Positions 1 to 5,624 of a DNA stretch of 9,695 bases are shown here, piece by piece. The position numbers were made by a program, and so were the translations under genes. This DNA comes from CAZXMB01 sp964641715 (GTDB lineage: Bacteria > Desulfobacterota > BSN033 > UBA1163), in assembly GCA_964641715.1 (NCBI GenBank), contig CAZXMB010000114.1, positions 1 through 9,695 of the forward strand. The letters are read 5' to 3'. The notes below the pieces were generated by a model, which was not told the DNA's origin, searched no databases, and saw nothing but the letters and a program-made list of their open reading frames with translations. The first letter of the stretch is position 1. Every line of letters starts with the position of its first letter.

Positions 1-6
1 AATTGA

Positions 7-174
7 TCAGGTTCTGTTTGGAGATTTGGCCTCCCGTGAAAACCCGGTATCGATCAGCAGTCCATCAACATAAAAGGCGTAAACCCTGAAGAGGGGAATT
101 CCCAGAAATTGGCTGGTCATATGAATCAAACCGATCGGACCGTTTCGTTCAAATCGGAGGCTATACCTGTTCAT
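7..174 (-). CDS. Truncated, probably frameshifted N-terminus of an MBL-fold metallohydrolase
   Basis: The frame opens with ATG at 174, which overlaps the TGA stop of the regulator gene as ATGA, so the two are translationally coupled. It encodes 55 residues and stops at 7-9. Residues 31-44 (VYAFYVDGLLIDTG) resemble the first beta strands of the metallo-beta-lactamase fold, where many family members read NAYLVDGLLIDTG. The metal-binding HxHxDH motif would lie further downstream and is absent here. Family members run to 200-300 residues, so this is far too short. The -1 frame of the same strand stays open to the window edge and reads GGQISKQNLIN, a plausible continuation as a helix after the DTG strand. 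The gene is therefore either broken by a one-base shift near positions 25-45 or is a chance remnant. An in-frame start further upstream at 222 would only add residues overlapping the regulator. The family call rests on a short match and is tentative. Confidence 0.5.
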   Translation of the reverse strand: MNRYSLRFERNGPIGLIHMTSQFLGIPLFRVYAFYVDGLLIDTGFSREAKSPNRT

Positions 175-755
175 GGAGAATCCATCCCGGCCATAATGCC
201 TTTCATTATAAAATCGATCCATTCATTGATCGGGTTGGGTCCGGACGGATTGGGAGTGCTCCCTCTGCCGTAAGTGAGCTCCTTGAATAACAGGAAAAGG
301 CAGTTTCCAACCACCTTCTCATCCATCCTCCGAAAGATCCCCTTTTCCATACCCTCTCTAAGAACCGTGGCGAAAATCTCTTCTATTCCCGTCTCCACAA
401 GGTGAGGCTTGTCTTGGAGAAAAGGTTTAAAGAACCCTGATTCATCATGGAGGACACTGACGATAAACGGGTTTTGATCGAGATACTTTTTGGCTAACCG
501 AATGTAGGTCTGAAGCTTTTCAGCGGGTTCATTGATCTTGCTGAGCTGATTCAGGATGGCCTTTCGGACTGACAAGGCCTCGTACATGAAAAGTTCTTCG
601 AGAATCTTCCCCTTGCTTTCAAACTCCTGATATAAGGTCCGCTTTGAAATGCCGGCGTCTCTGGCAATTTCGTCAACAGTGGTCTTATTGAAACCAAACC
701 GTTCAAATCTCTTTTTGGCGAGAGTGAGAATCAGGTCCCTTTTTTCCGATTCCAT
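171..755 (-). CDS. TetR/AcrR-family transcriptional regulator
   Basis: This encodes a 194-residue protein of normal TetR length. Residues 5-52 form the typical N-terminal DNA-binding domain: helix 1 around ILTLAKKRFERFGF, then the helix-turn-helix TTVDEIARDAGISKRTLYQEF at about 25-45, ending in the usual YxxFxSKGKIL stretch. Residues 55-194 form the ligand-binding and dimerisation part, which is variable in this family and does not reveal the inducer. Members next to acyl-CoA dehydrogenases and ligases often respond to acyl-CoA thioesters; that is inference from context only. The ATG at 755 is the natural start because the family pattern begins a few residues after it, although the Shine-Dalgarno sequence in front is weak. 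The gene has its own promoter (790-818) with a small palindrome over the -10 region, which suggests autoregulation. Its stop overlaps the following start as ATGA. Confidence 0.93.
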   Translation of the reverse strand: MESEKRDLILTLAKKRFERFGFNKTTVDEIARDAGISKRTLYQEFESKGKILEELFMYEALSVRKAILNQLSKINEPAEKLQTYIRLAKKYLDQNPFIVSVLHDESGFFKPFLQDKPHLVETGIEEIFATVLREGMEKGIFRRMDEKVVGNCLFLLFKELTYGRGSTPNPSGPNPINEWIDFIMKGIMAGMDSP

Positions 756-789
756 ATGGGCATTACCAGAAAACTAATACGGTTTTTGG

Positions 790-818
790 TTTCTATCATA
801 GCTCACCGTTCCTGTCAA
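790..818 (-). promoter_or_regulatory. Sigma-70-type promoter of the TetR-family gene
   Basis: On the minus strand a perfect TTGACA -35 box (818-813) is followed by 17 bp and TAGAAA (795-790, 4 of 6 matches to TATAAT). It lies about 35 bp upstream of the regulator's ATG. The palindrome CTAT-C-ATAG (793-801) overlaps the -10 box and spacer and is a candidate operator for autorepression, though it is short. The box calls come from reading the sequence by eye. Confidence 0.5.
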
Positions 819-916
819 GCTATTTTTGTAGGATACTGAAAACACTATGGATATGAGGATATAGAATGAAAACTGATAAACGAAATTGGTTTAAAAGTAT
901 ATATTGTAGACCGCTA

Positions 917-1360
917 TTAAAGGGAAGGTGAAGAAGCGGAGACTTTTGCCAGAATGAGGATCCCTTCGGCGACGATATCCTCTTTCACCCTTGCCTGAAC
1001 CTTCACCTTTGCCAGATTCGAGAAGATCTGTTCCACCTCTGCCTCTAAGGTAACCTGATCTCCGGGAATCACTTTTTTCTTCAACCGAAACTCTTCCACC
1101 CTTGCCAAAAAAGGTACTCCCTCCTCCTCTTCCTTAAAGAAAGAATGAAATGCGATTCCGCCGGTTTGGGCCAATGCCTCAAGAATCAGGATATCGGGCA
1201 TGACGGGCTCATCCGGGAAATGACCCTTGAAATAGGGTTCATCAATGCTGACATTCTTGAGTCCGACAGCCCTCTTCCCTGGCTCAACCTCAATCATTCG
1301 GTCAATCATCCGAAAAGGAAAAGAATGAGGAAGTTTTTGTAGGATCTCACTAAGGTCCAT
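917..1360 (-). CDS. FabZ-like hotdog-fold 3-hydroxyacyl-ACP dehydratase
   Basis: This encodes 147 residues, the usual size of FabZ. The N-terminal LPHSFPFRMIDRM (10-22) matches the FabZ pattern LPHRYPFLLVDRV. The active-site helix region GHFPDEPVMPD...LEALAQTGG follows, with the expected catalytic pair His47 and Glu61 at the canonical 14-residue spacing. Family function is dehydration of (3R)-hydroxyacyl-ACP to trans-2-enoyl-ACP in the cytosol. Two normally conserved small residues are changed: HFPG reads HFPD, and the Gly of MPG before the helix is Asp56. The substrate may therefore differ from that of housekeeping FabZ. The start at 1360 is chosen because AGGA lies 8 nt upstream and the FabZ pattern begins at once. 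Longer starts at 1375 and 1438 have no good ribosome site, and the latter translates repeat DNA. It lies downstream of the ketosynthase and membrane-protein genes, separated by a repeat element. Confidence 0.85.
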   Translation of the reverse strand: MDLSEILQKLPHSFPFRMIDRMIEVEPGKRAVGLKNVSIDEPYFKGHFPDEPVMPDILILEALAQTGGIAFHSFFKEEEEGVPFLARVEEFRLKKKVIPGDQVTLEAEVEQIFSNLAKVKVQARVKEDIVAEGILILAKVSASSPSL

Positions 1361-1390
1361 GATTCTTATCCTCATTGGGAGGGCTGCATA

Positions 1391-1540
1391 AAAATCCGAA
1401 ATTCGAATATCGAAACTCGAAACAAATCCAAAATTCAAATTTCCAAAATTAAAATATTTTATGTTGTTTGGGACATTTGTACTTTGAACATTTGTGCTTG
1501 TTTCGAATTTCGTGCTTCGGGTTTCGATATTTATAAATTC
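1391..1540. repeat. AT-rich imperfect inverted-repeat element
   Basis: The 207-bp gap between two minus-strand genes is mostly filled by a low-G+C element. Its arms include CGAAACTCGAAACAA (1411-1425) and, inverted, CGAAATTCGAAACAA (1498-1512), 14 of 15 identical. An outer pair AATATCGAAAC (1406-1416 and inverted 1521-1531) is exact. A perfect palindrome AAAATATTTT sits near the centre (1451-1460). No ORF, tRNA or transposase is visible inside. Its style resembles the dispersed intergenic repeats seen in many Desulfobacterota genomes, and a transcript could fold into a long hairpin. Confidence 0.7.
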
Positions 1541-1567
1541 ATGGGCACCAATTTAATCAAACGATAT

Positions 1568-2047
1568 CTAAAAAAGGGCAACAATTTTAAAAACTCCTTT
1601 GGCAATTCCCATGATGATCAGGATCCCTATGAAAGAGCCTGTCATCAATAGGATCGTTCCCTCCGTCCGGTTCTTTTTAAGAAAAAAACTAACGATACTT
1701 CCCGAAAGGATTCCGAACCCACGGATGGGAAGGGCGGAGAGAAGGATGAGGCCCACATTTCCCATAGACATGACCTTTTTGATCAGGGGTCTCTCATTCA
1801 GGCTGAAGATCACTCTTTCGGTTTTATGGCTTAGCCATCGAACGACGAAAAACTTTTTGCTCGACTGTTCCAAGAGGATCCCGTAGACAGGAATCTGTAC
1901 ATAGTCGTAAGCGAGGGCCAAAGGGAAATAGATAAAAACAGGCATCTGATTGAAGATGGCAAAGAGAACGGAAAAGGAACGGCCTAGTGTAAAATGAATG
2001 AGGGTAAAGAGGAGGATGAGATTTCCTGTCCCAGTTATCGGTTCCAT
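1568..2047 (-). CDS. Small integral membrane protein, possibly of the small multidrug export (COG2426/PF06695) family
   Basis: This encodes 159 residues, strongly hydrophobic, with about four membrane segments at the start, in the region containing PVFIYFPLALAYDYV, around GLILLSALPIRGFGILSGSI, and at the C-terminus. A basic loop (SSKKFFVVRWLSHKTERV) lies between the second and third. The segment ALPIRGFGILSGSIVSFFL resembles the AIPLPGTGxWTGALIAxLL signature of COG2426 membrane proteins, a family with no proven transport substrate. That match is partial, so the family call is tentative. The ATG at 2047 overlaps the last 13 bp of the ketosynthase gene in another frame, pointing to translational coupling. 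An upstream ATG at 2077 would extend it by ten residues, and neither start has a strong Shine-Dalgarno sequence. Its tight linkage to lipid enzymes suggests a role in handling a membrane or lipid product, but this is inference. Confidence 0.6.
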   Translation of the reverse strand: MEPITGTGNLILLFTLIHFTLGRSFSVLFAIFNQMPVFIYFPLALAYDYVQIPVYGILLEQSSKKFFVVRWLSHKTERVIFSLNERPLIKKVMSMGNVGLILLSALPIRGFGILSGSIVSFFLKKNRTEGTILLMTGSFIGILIIMGIAKGVFKIVALF

Positions 2048-3252
2048 TCGCGACCCATCAGGATAGAAGAATAACATTCTTTGGGGGAAATCCCCAGGTG
2101 GAGGAGGGTCCTGATCTCCTGATCCGATCTTTGGTCAACGACATACCGAAGATCGCACGAAGGATCCGGAAACAGGTAATTGATCGTTGGCGGGATGAAA
2201 CCATATTCCATAGAGAGCACACCCGCTACCATCCTCATCCCGCCGGAAGCGATCGCCTCTCCCAGCATCGATTTGATGGAGTTGACCGGAATTTGAGGAT
2301 ATCGAGAGGGAAAGACCCTCTTGATCCCCCGGGTTTCCAGGGCATCCAGGATTCGGGAGGAATTTCCGGCACCGCTGATATAACCGATTGGAAGGTCTTC
2401 TCTCCCCTTGATGGCCAACCGGATGGAGCGCTCCAAATCTATTGCTCCGTCCCGCCGGGAGGATCCCCCTACTAAACTATACCCTAAAATATAACCTAAA
2501 ATCTTTGCCCCTCTGGAGCGGGCATGCTCTTTTGTCTCAATCGTCAATATCCCTGCCCCCTCCCCTAAGATCAACCCATTTCTCGTCCGGTCATAGGGAC
2601 AGGACCTCTCTCCATATCCCTGATCAATGGCTAAATAATGAAGATCCGAAAATCCACGAAATAGAAACTCACTCAGTTCATCCACTCCACCTGTGAGGAT
2701 GAGGTCAGCCCTTCCTCCCTGAATCTGATCACAGGCAAAAGTGATGGCAGCCTCTGCCGTGCAGAAGGATTGAACGAGCGTACAGTTGACCCCTTTAATT
2801 CCGAGTTCGATGGAGACATGGCTGGAGGCTGCATTGGGGACGGTATTGGGAAAGAGCATGGGATTTAAATCCAAGAATCCTTTTAAAACCTGACCCCGGT
2901 GGAATTCCTCTGAACCGGAAAGCCCGCAGAAACCGGAACCCAGGACCACCCCTGTCCTTGAACTATTTTCCTGGGTCACTGAAAACCGGGCATCGGCCAG
3001 GGCCAGTTTTGATGCCGCAATCGCAAACTGGCTCGCCCGGTCAAGGCGTCGGATCTTACCGGCAGGAATAAAATCCTTGGGATTAAAATTTTTTATTATC
3101 CCTGCCTTTTTGGAACGGGAGAATCGGGTATCAAAGGATTTGATCTCCCCAATCCCGGATCGTCCAACCTTCAGGGACGAAAGGAATTCCTCCTTCCCGA
3201 TCCCGATGGAGGAAACCACCCCGACCCCAGTGATGCAGATATGGTCTGTCAT
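2035..3252 (-). CDS. Divergent beta-ketoacyl synthase (FabF/KAS fold) lacking both catalytic histidines
   Basis: The 405-residue length and fold pattern are those of KAS I/II. It opens with HICITGVGVVSSIGIG, has PNAASSHVSIELGIKG near 139-154, the nucleophile Cys164 in VQSFCTAEAAI, RNGLILGEGAGIL at 224-235, and PPTINYLFPDP at 354-364. Aligned by eye to E. coli FabF, His303 in NAHGTST becomes Ala295 (SGAGNSS), and His340 in KSMTGH becomes Glu332 (KSMLGE), while the preceding Lys327 is kept. The C-terminal NSFGFGGTN is replaced by HLGISPKEC. Normal synthases need both histidines for decarboxylative condensation, so this protein may only transfer acyl groups, act as a chain-length or partner subunit, or use different chemistry. 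It is not a classic chain-length factor, because the Cys is kept. ATG 3252 is the start: a longer frame to 3297 only translates repeat DNA, and homology begins at MTDHICITG. The Shine-Dalgarno (GGGA, 7 nt upstream) is modest. Confidence 0.88.
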   Translation of the reverse strand: MTDHICITGVGVVSSIGIGKEEFLSSLKVGRSGIGEIKSFDTRFSRSKKAGIIKNFNPKDFIPAGKIRRLDRASQFAIAASKLALADARFSVTQENSSRTGVVLGSGFCGLSGSEEFHRGQVLKGFLDLNPMLFPNTVPNAASSHVSIELGIKGVNCTLVQSFCTAEAAITFACDQIQGGRADLILTGGVDELSEFLFRGFSDLHYLAIDQGYGERSCPYDRTRNGLILGEGAGILTIETKEHARSRGAKILGYILGYSLVGGSSRRDGAIDLERSIRLAIKGREDLPIGYISGAGNSSRILDALETRGIKRVFPSRYPQIPVNSIKSMLGEAIASGGMRMVAGVLSMEYGFIPPTINYLFPDPSCDLRYVVDQRSDQEIRTLLHLGISPKECYSSILMGREWNR

Positions 3253-3257
3253 GGTTA

Positions 3258-3370
3258 AATCCCAATAACCAAATTCCAATATCCAAATAAGCTCCAATGA
3301 CCAATGTTCAAATAATCAAACTTATGGTTTGGTTATTGAGATCTTGGTTATTATTTGGTTATTGGTGCTT
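3258..3370. repeat. AT-rich inverted-repeat element with internal TTGGTTATT repeats
   Basis: The gap between the dehydrogenase and ketosynthase genes carries a perfect 13-bp inverted pair CCAATAACCAAAT (3262-3274, inverted at 3353-3365) and three direct copies of TTGGTTATT (3329-3337, 3344-3352, 3355-3363). Further degenerate variants (CCAATATCCAAAT, CCAATGACCAATG) lie between. It is similar in design to, but different in sequence from, the element at 1391-1540. It encodes no protein. It could form a hairpin between the two cistrons and separate or attenuate their expression. Confidence 0.7.
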
Positions 3371-3371
3371 G

Positions 3372-4601
3372 TCATTCATAGACCTTCTCTTCTTCTCCTT
3401 CGAGGTCTCCTGCATCACCTTCCACATCTCTCGATTCATTGATCTTTGCCAGGACCTCCTTATAGAACTCATGCTGGATGAGAAGACTCATGATCTCATT
3501 GGTCCCGGTCCAGATCATCTGTAACCTCGCATCCCTGAAGAGACGCTCGATGGGATAGACATTCGTATATCCGATCCCGCCCATGATCTGCATGGACTGG
3601 TTGACCACCTCCCAGAGCATCTCGGTCGAAATCTTCTTTGCCTCCGAGACGAGCCGTCTCGAATCCAGTCCCTCATCCACATGCCTTGCGGTCACATAGA
3701 CGAGGCTCCGTGCGGCATCGAGTTTCGAGATGGCATCAGCCACCTTAAAACTGACTGCCTGAAATTTCCGGATGGTCTCTCCGAAGGCCTTCCTCCGGTG
3801 ACTGTATCGCATGGCGATCTCCAGACAGCAACGGGCCATTCCAAGGGCCCCAGCAGCTGTGGTCAGCCGTTCCGGGATCATCATCCGATTGAAGATCAAA
3901 GCGCCTCCATGTTCGGGCCCGACGAGGTTTTTGGCAGGCACCCGGGTATCCCGGAAATAGAGGCGACCAGTCCCTCCTCCCCGGGAGCCCAGGAGCCCGT
4001 AGACATGTTTCACCTCCACTCCCCTCTCCCTCTCGACAATAAAACAGGAAATGGATTTATGGGGCTCTGCCTCCGGAGCGGTCTTCACGTAGACCAGAAA
4101 GTAATCCGCGCCTTCTGCCCCCACCACAAAACGCTTCTGTCCGTTGAGGATATAGTCCTTTCCATCTCTCTTCGCAATCGTCGTGGCGCCAAAGAAATCG
4201 GAACCTCCCCGGGGTTCGGTAAGTGCCTCCGCACAGCAGAGCCTCCCTTCAAGGGTTGGCTTTAAATATCTCTCCTTCTGCTCCGGGGTTCCAAAGTGGT
4301 GGATCGCCTCACCTACAATGCTGACCAATGAATAGAGGCAGGTCATCCCGGAGCCGAGGACCCCGATCTCCTCAATGGCCGCCACCTCTGAAGTCCATTT
4401 CAGGCCTCTTCCCCCCCACTCTCTTGAAAATCTAAGGCCGAGAAGGTTTTCTGCTCCCAGGCTCTCCATATACTCTTTCGGATATCTCACCTGGTCAGCA
4501 TCCATGGCCCGAATCAGTGAGCTTGAGACCCTCTCTTTCACAAATCTTCGCACCTCTTCCTGTAATTCCTTCTCCTCTTCCGCCAAAAGAATGTCGAACA
4601 T
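3372..4601 (-). CDS. Acyl-CoA dehydrogenase, LCAD/IVD-like active site
   Basis: This is a 409-residue flavoprotein of usual family length that oxidises acyl-CoA to trans-2-enoyl-CoA and passes electrons to electron-transfer flavoprotein. Visible in order are the N-terminal helical domain, the ALTEPRGGSD signature (126-135), the middle beta domain with FVVGAEGADYFLVYV, the RRKAFG flavin-contact motif (269-274), and QIMGGIGYT (338-346). The usual catalytic Glu of the IYEGTxEI motif is missing: the protein reads IWTGTNEI with Thr365. A Glu at 244 in IPERL lines up with the alternative catalytic Glu of long-chain and isovaleryl-CoA dehydrogenases, so activity is likely retained. The last 20 residues are very acidic. 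The start is secure, with GGAGGAG ending 3 nt before the ATG. It is divergent from the Liv/ligase operon (168 bp between starts), which suggests it acts on the acyl-CoA made there. The acyl chain preferred cannot be read. Confidence 0.93.
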   Translation of the reverse strand: MFDILLAEEEKELQEEVRRFVKERVSSSLIRAMDADQVRYPKEYMESLGAENLLGLRFSREWGGRGLKWTSEVAAIEEIGVLGSGMTCLYSLVSIVGEAIHHFGTPEQKERYLKPTLEGRLCCAEALTEPRGGSDFFGATTIAKRDGKDYILNGQKRFVVGAEGADYFLVYVKTAPEAEPHKSISCFIVERERGVEVKHVYGLLGSRGGGTGRLYFRDTRVPAKNLVGPEHGGALIFNRMMIPERLTTAAGALGMARCCLEIAMRYSHRRKAFGETIRKFQAVSFKVADAISKLDAARSLVYVTARHVDEGLDSRRLVSEAKKISTEMLWEVVNQSMQIMGGIGYTNVYPIERLFRDARLQMIWTGTNEIMSLLIQHEFYKEVLAKINESRDVEGDAGDLEGEEEKVYE

Positions 4602-4646
4602 GATCTCCTCCCCCTTGAAGATATTCGGATCAAATCATCAGCCTGA

Positions 4647-4675
4647 ATTCTTTATTAAAAATGAGAAAGAATCAA
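4647..4675 (-). promoter_or_regulatory. Possible promoter of the acyl-CoA dehydrogenase gene
   Basis: On the minus strand TTGATT (4675-4670) is followed by 17 bp and AAGAAT (4652-4647), 4 of 6 matches in each box, about 46 bp before the ATG. The region is AT-rich and several other weak pairs exist, so this is only the best of several candidates. Confidence 0.3.
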
Positions 4676-4688
4676 GGGTTTTTTTCCA

Positions 4689-4717
4689 TTGACAATAAAA
4701 ATCCTATCTTATAGCAT
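4689..4717 (+). promoter_or_regulatory. Sigma-70-type promoter of the Liv/acyl-CoA ligase operon
   Basis: TTGACA (4689-4694) is followed by exactly 17 bp and TAGCAT (4712-4717, 4 of 6). Transcription would start near 4724 and give a leader of about 45-95 nt, depending on the start codon used. CTAT-CTT-ATAG (4704-4714) overlaps the spacer and -10 box, echoing the smaller CTAT-C-ATAG in the TetR-family promoter. It is a weak candidate for a shared operator. Confidence 0.5.
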
Positions 4718-4769
4718 TAGGGACATTTCACCGGATCAGCTTCATCCAAACCCTATCCATTAAGTCTTT

Positions 4770-5624
4770 ATGATAAAATCGGAGAAAGCCTGCCACGGCA
4801 TCTCCACAGGGATGAAAGTGGAAACAAGCAAAAAAGAGTCCATCAAATTGAAGGCGATCGATATCTGGCTTCATTTCGGAGGTGTCTCGGCCCTCTCAGG
4901 GGTGAGTTTTGAGGTGAGAGAGGGCGAGATGATGGCCATCATCGGCCCCAATGGGGCGGGAAAGACAAGCCTGCTCAACTGCATCAATGGCTTCTACCGG
5001 CCCCAAAAGGGAGGGTTGTTCTTCGAAGACCATAATATTTACCACCTCCCTCCCTCACGGATCGCACGTCTGGGGATCGGCAGGACCTTTCAGAACATTG
5101 AGCTCTTTACTGGCCTCACTGTCCTGGACAATCTGATGGCCGCACGACACATCCATTTAAAACGGGGGGCCTTCGCAGGGGCGATCTATTTCGGTCCAGC
5201 ACGGGGTGAAGAGATCCGGCACAGGGAGGTCGTTGAGGATATTATCGACCTTCTTGAGATGGAACCCTACCGGAAGAAGGTGGTGGGTCTCCTGCCCTAT
5301 GGTGTTCGAAAACGGGTGGAACTGGGAAGGGCGCTTGCCCTCGAACCCAAACTCCTTCTCCTCGACGAACCCATGGCCGGAATGAACCTTGAGGAGAAGG
5401 AGGATATGGCCCGGTTCATCATTGACATCCACGAACTCAAACAGATCCCCATTGTTCTGGTGGAACACGATATGGAAGTGGTAATGGATATTGCGGAGAG
5501 ACTGGTTGTTCTCGATTTCGGAAAGAAGATTGCTCAAGGAACCCCGGAGGAGATCAGGAGCAACCCTTGGGTGATTCGCGCCTATTTGGGAGAGGAAACC
5601 CCTGAAAGAGAGAACCATGCCTGA
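4770..5624 (+). CDS. livG: LivG-type ABC transporter ATP-binding protein
   Basis: This encodes a 284-residue nucleotide-binding subunit of the branched-chain-amino-acid type of ABC importer, acting on the cytoplasmic face with LivH and LivM. Motifs are Walker A GPNGAGKT (59-66), Q-loop RTFQNIELF (Gln108), a Liv-style signature LPYGVRKRVELGRAL (175-189), Walker B LLLLDEP (195-201), D-loop AGMN and H-loop His233. RTFQN and LPYG are typical of LivG. The usual LPYGQQRR reads LPYGVRKR. The symbol denotes the family only; the neighbouring acyl-CoA ligase argues for a carboxylic acid rather than an amino acid as cargo. The start is uncertain: ATG 4770, ATG 4812 and GTG 4818 are in frame, and only GTG 4818 has a well-spaced AGGGA. 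Homology starts near residue 27 of the longest form, so a shorter protein is quite possible. It is the first gene of its operon and overlaps the next by 8 bp. Confidence 0.93.
   Translation: MIKSEKACHGISTGMKVETSKKESIKLKAIDIWLHFGGVSALSGVSFEVREGEMMAIIGPNGAGKTSLLNCINGFYRPQKGGLFFEDHNIYHLPPSRIARLGIGRTFQNIELFTGLTVLDNLMAARHIHLKRGAFAGAIYFGPARGEEIRHREVVEDIIDLLEMEPYRKKVVGLLPYGVRKRVELGRALALEPKLLLLDEPMAGMNLEEKEDMARFIIDIHELKQIPIVLVEHDMEVVMDIAERLVVLDFGKKIAQGTPEEIRSNPWVIRAYLGEETPERENHA

Noticed and set aside
860..916. Possible terminator after the dehydratase gene
   Set aside because: The region is AT-rich, but no GC stem followed by a T run could be found on the minus strand.
1361..1438. 26-residue N-terminal extension of the dehydratase
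   Set aside because: It runs into the inverted-repeat DNA, and the AGGA site fits the ATG at 1360.
3253..3297. 15-residue N-terminal extension of the ketosynthase (MELIWILEFGYWDLT)
   Set aside because: It is a translation of the repeat element. Family homology starts at the ATG at 3252.
3329..3363. Three TTGGTTATT copies as a possible CRISPR-like array
   Set aside because: The repeats are only 9 bp, the spacers are 2-6 bp, and no cas gene is present.
3681..4265. 194-codon plus-strand open frame opposite the acyl-CoA dehydrogenase
   Set aside because: The protein is low-complexity-like and matches no family, while the minus strand encodes a clear dehydrogenase. It is an antisense shadow.
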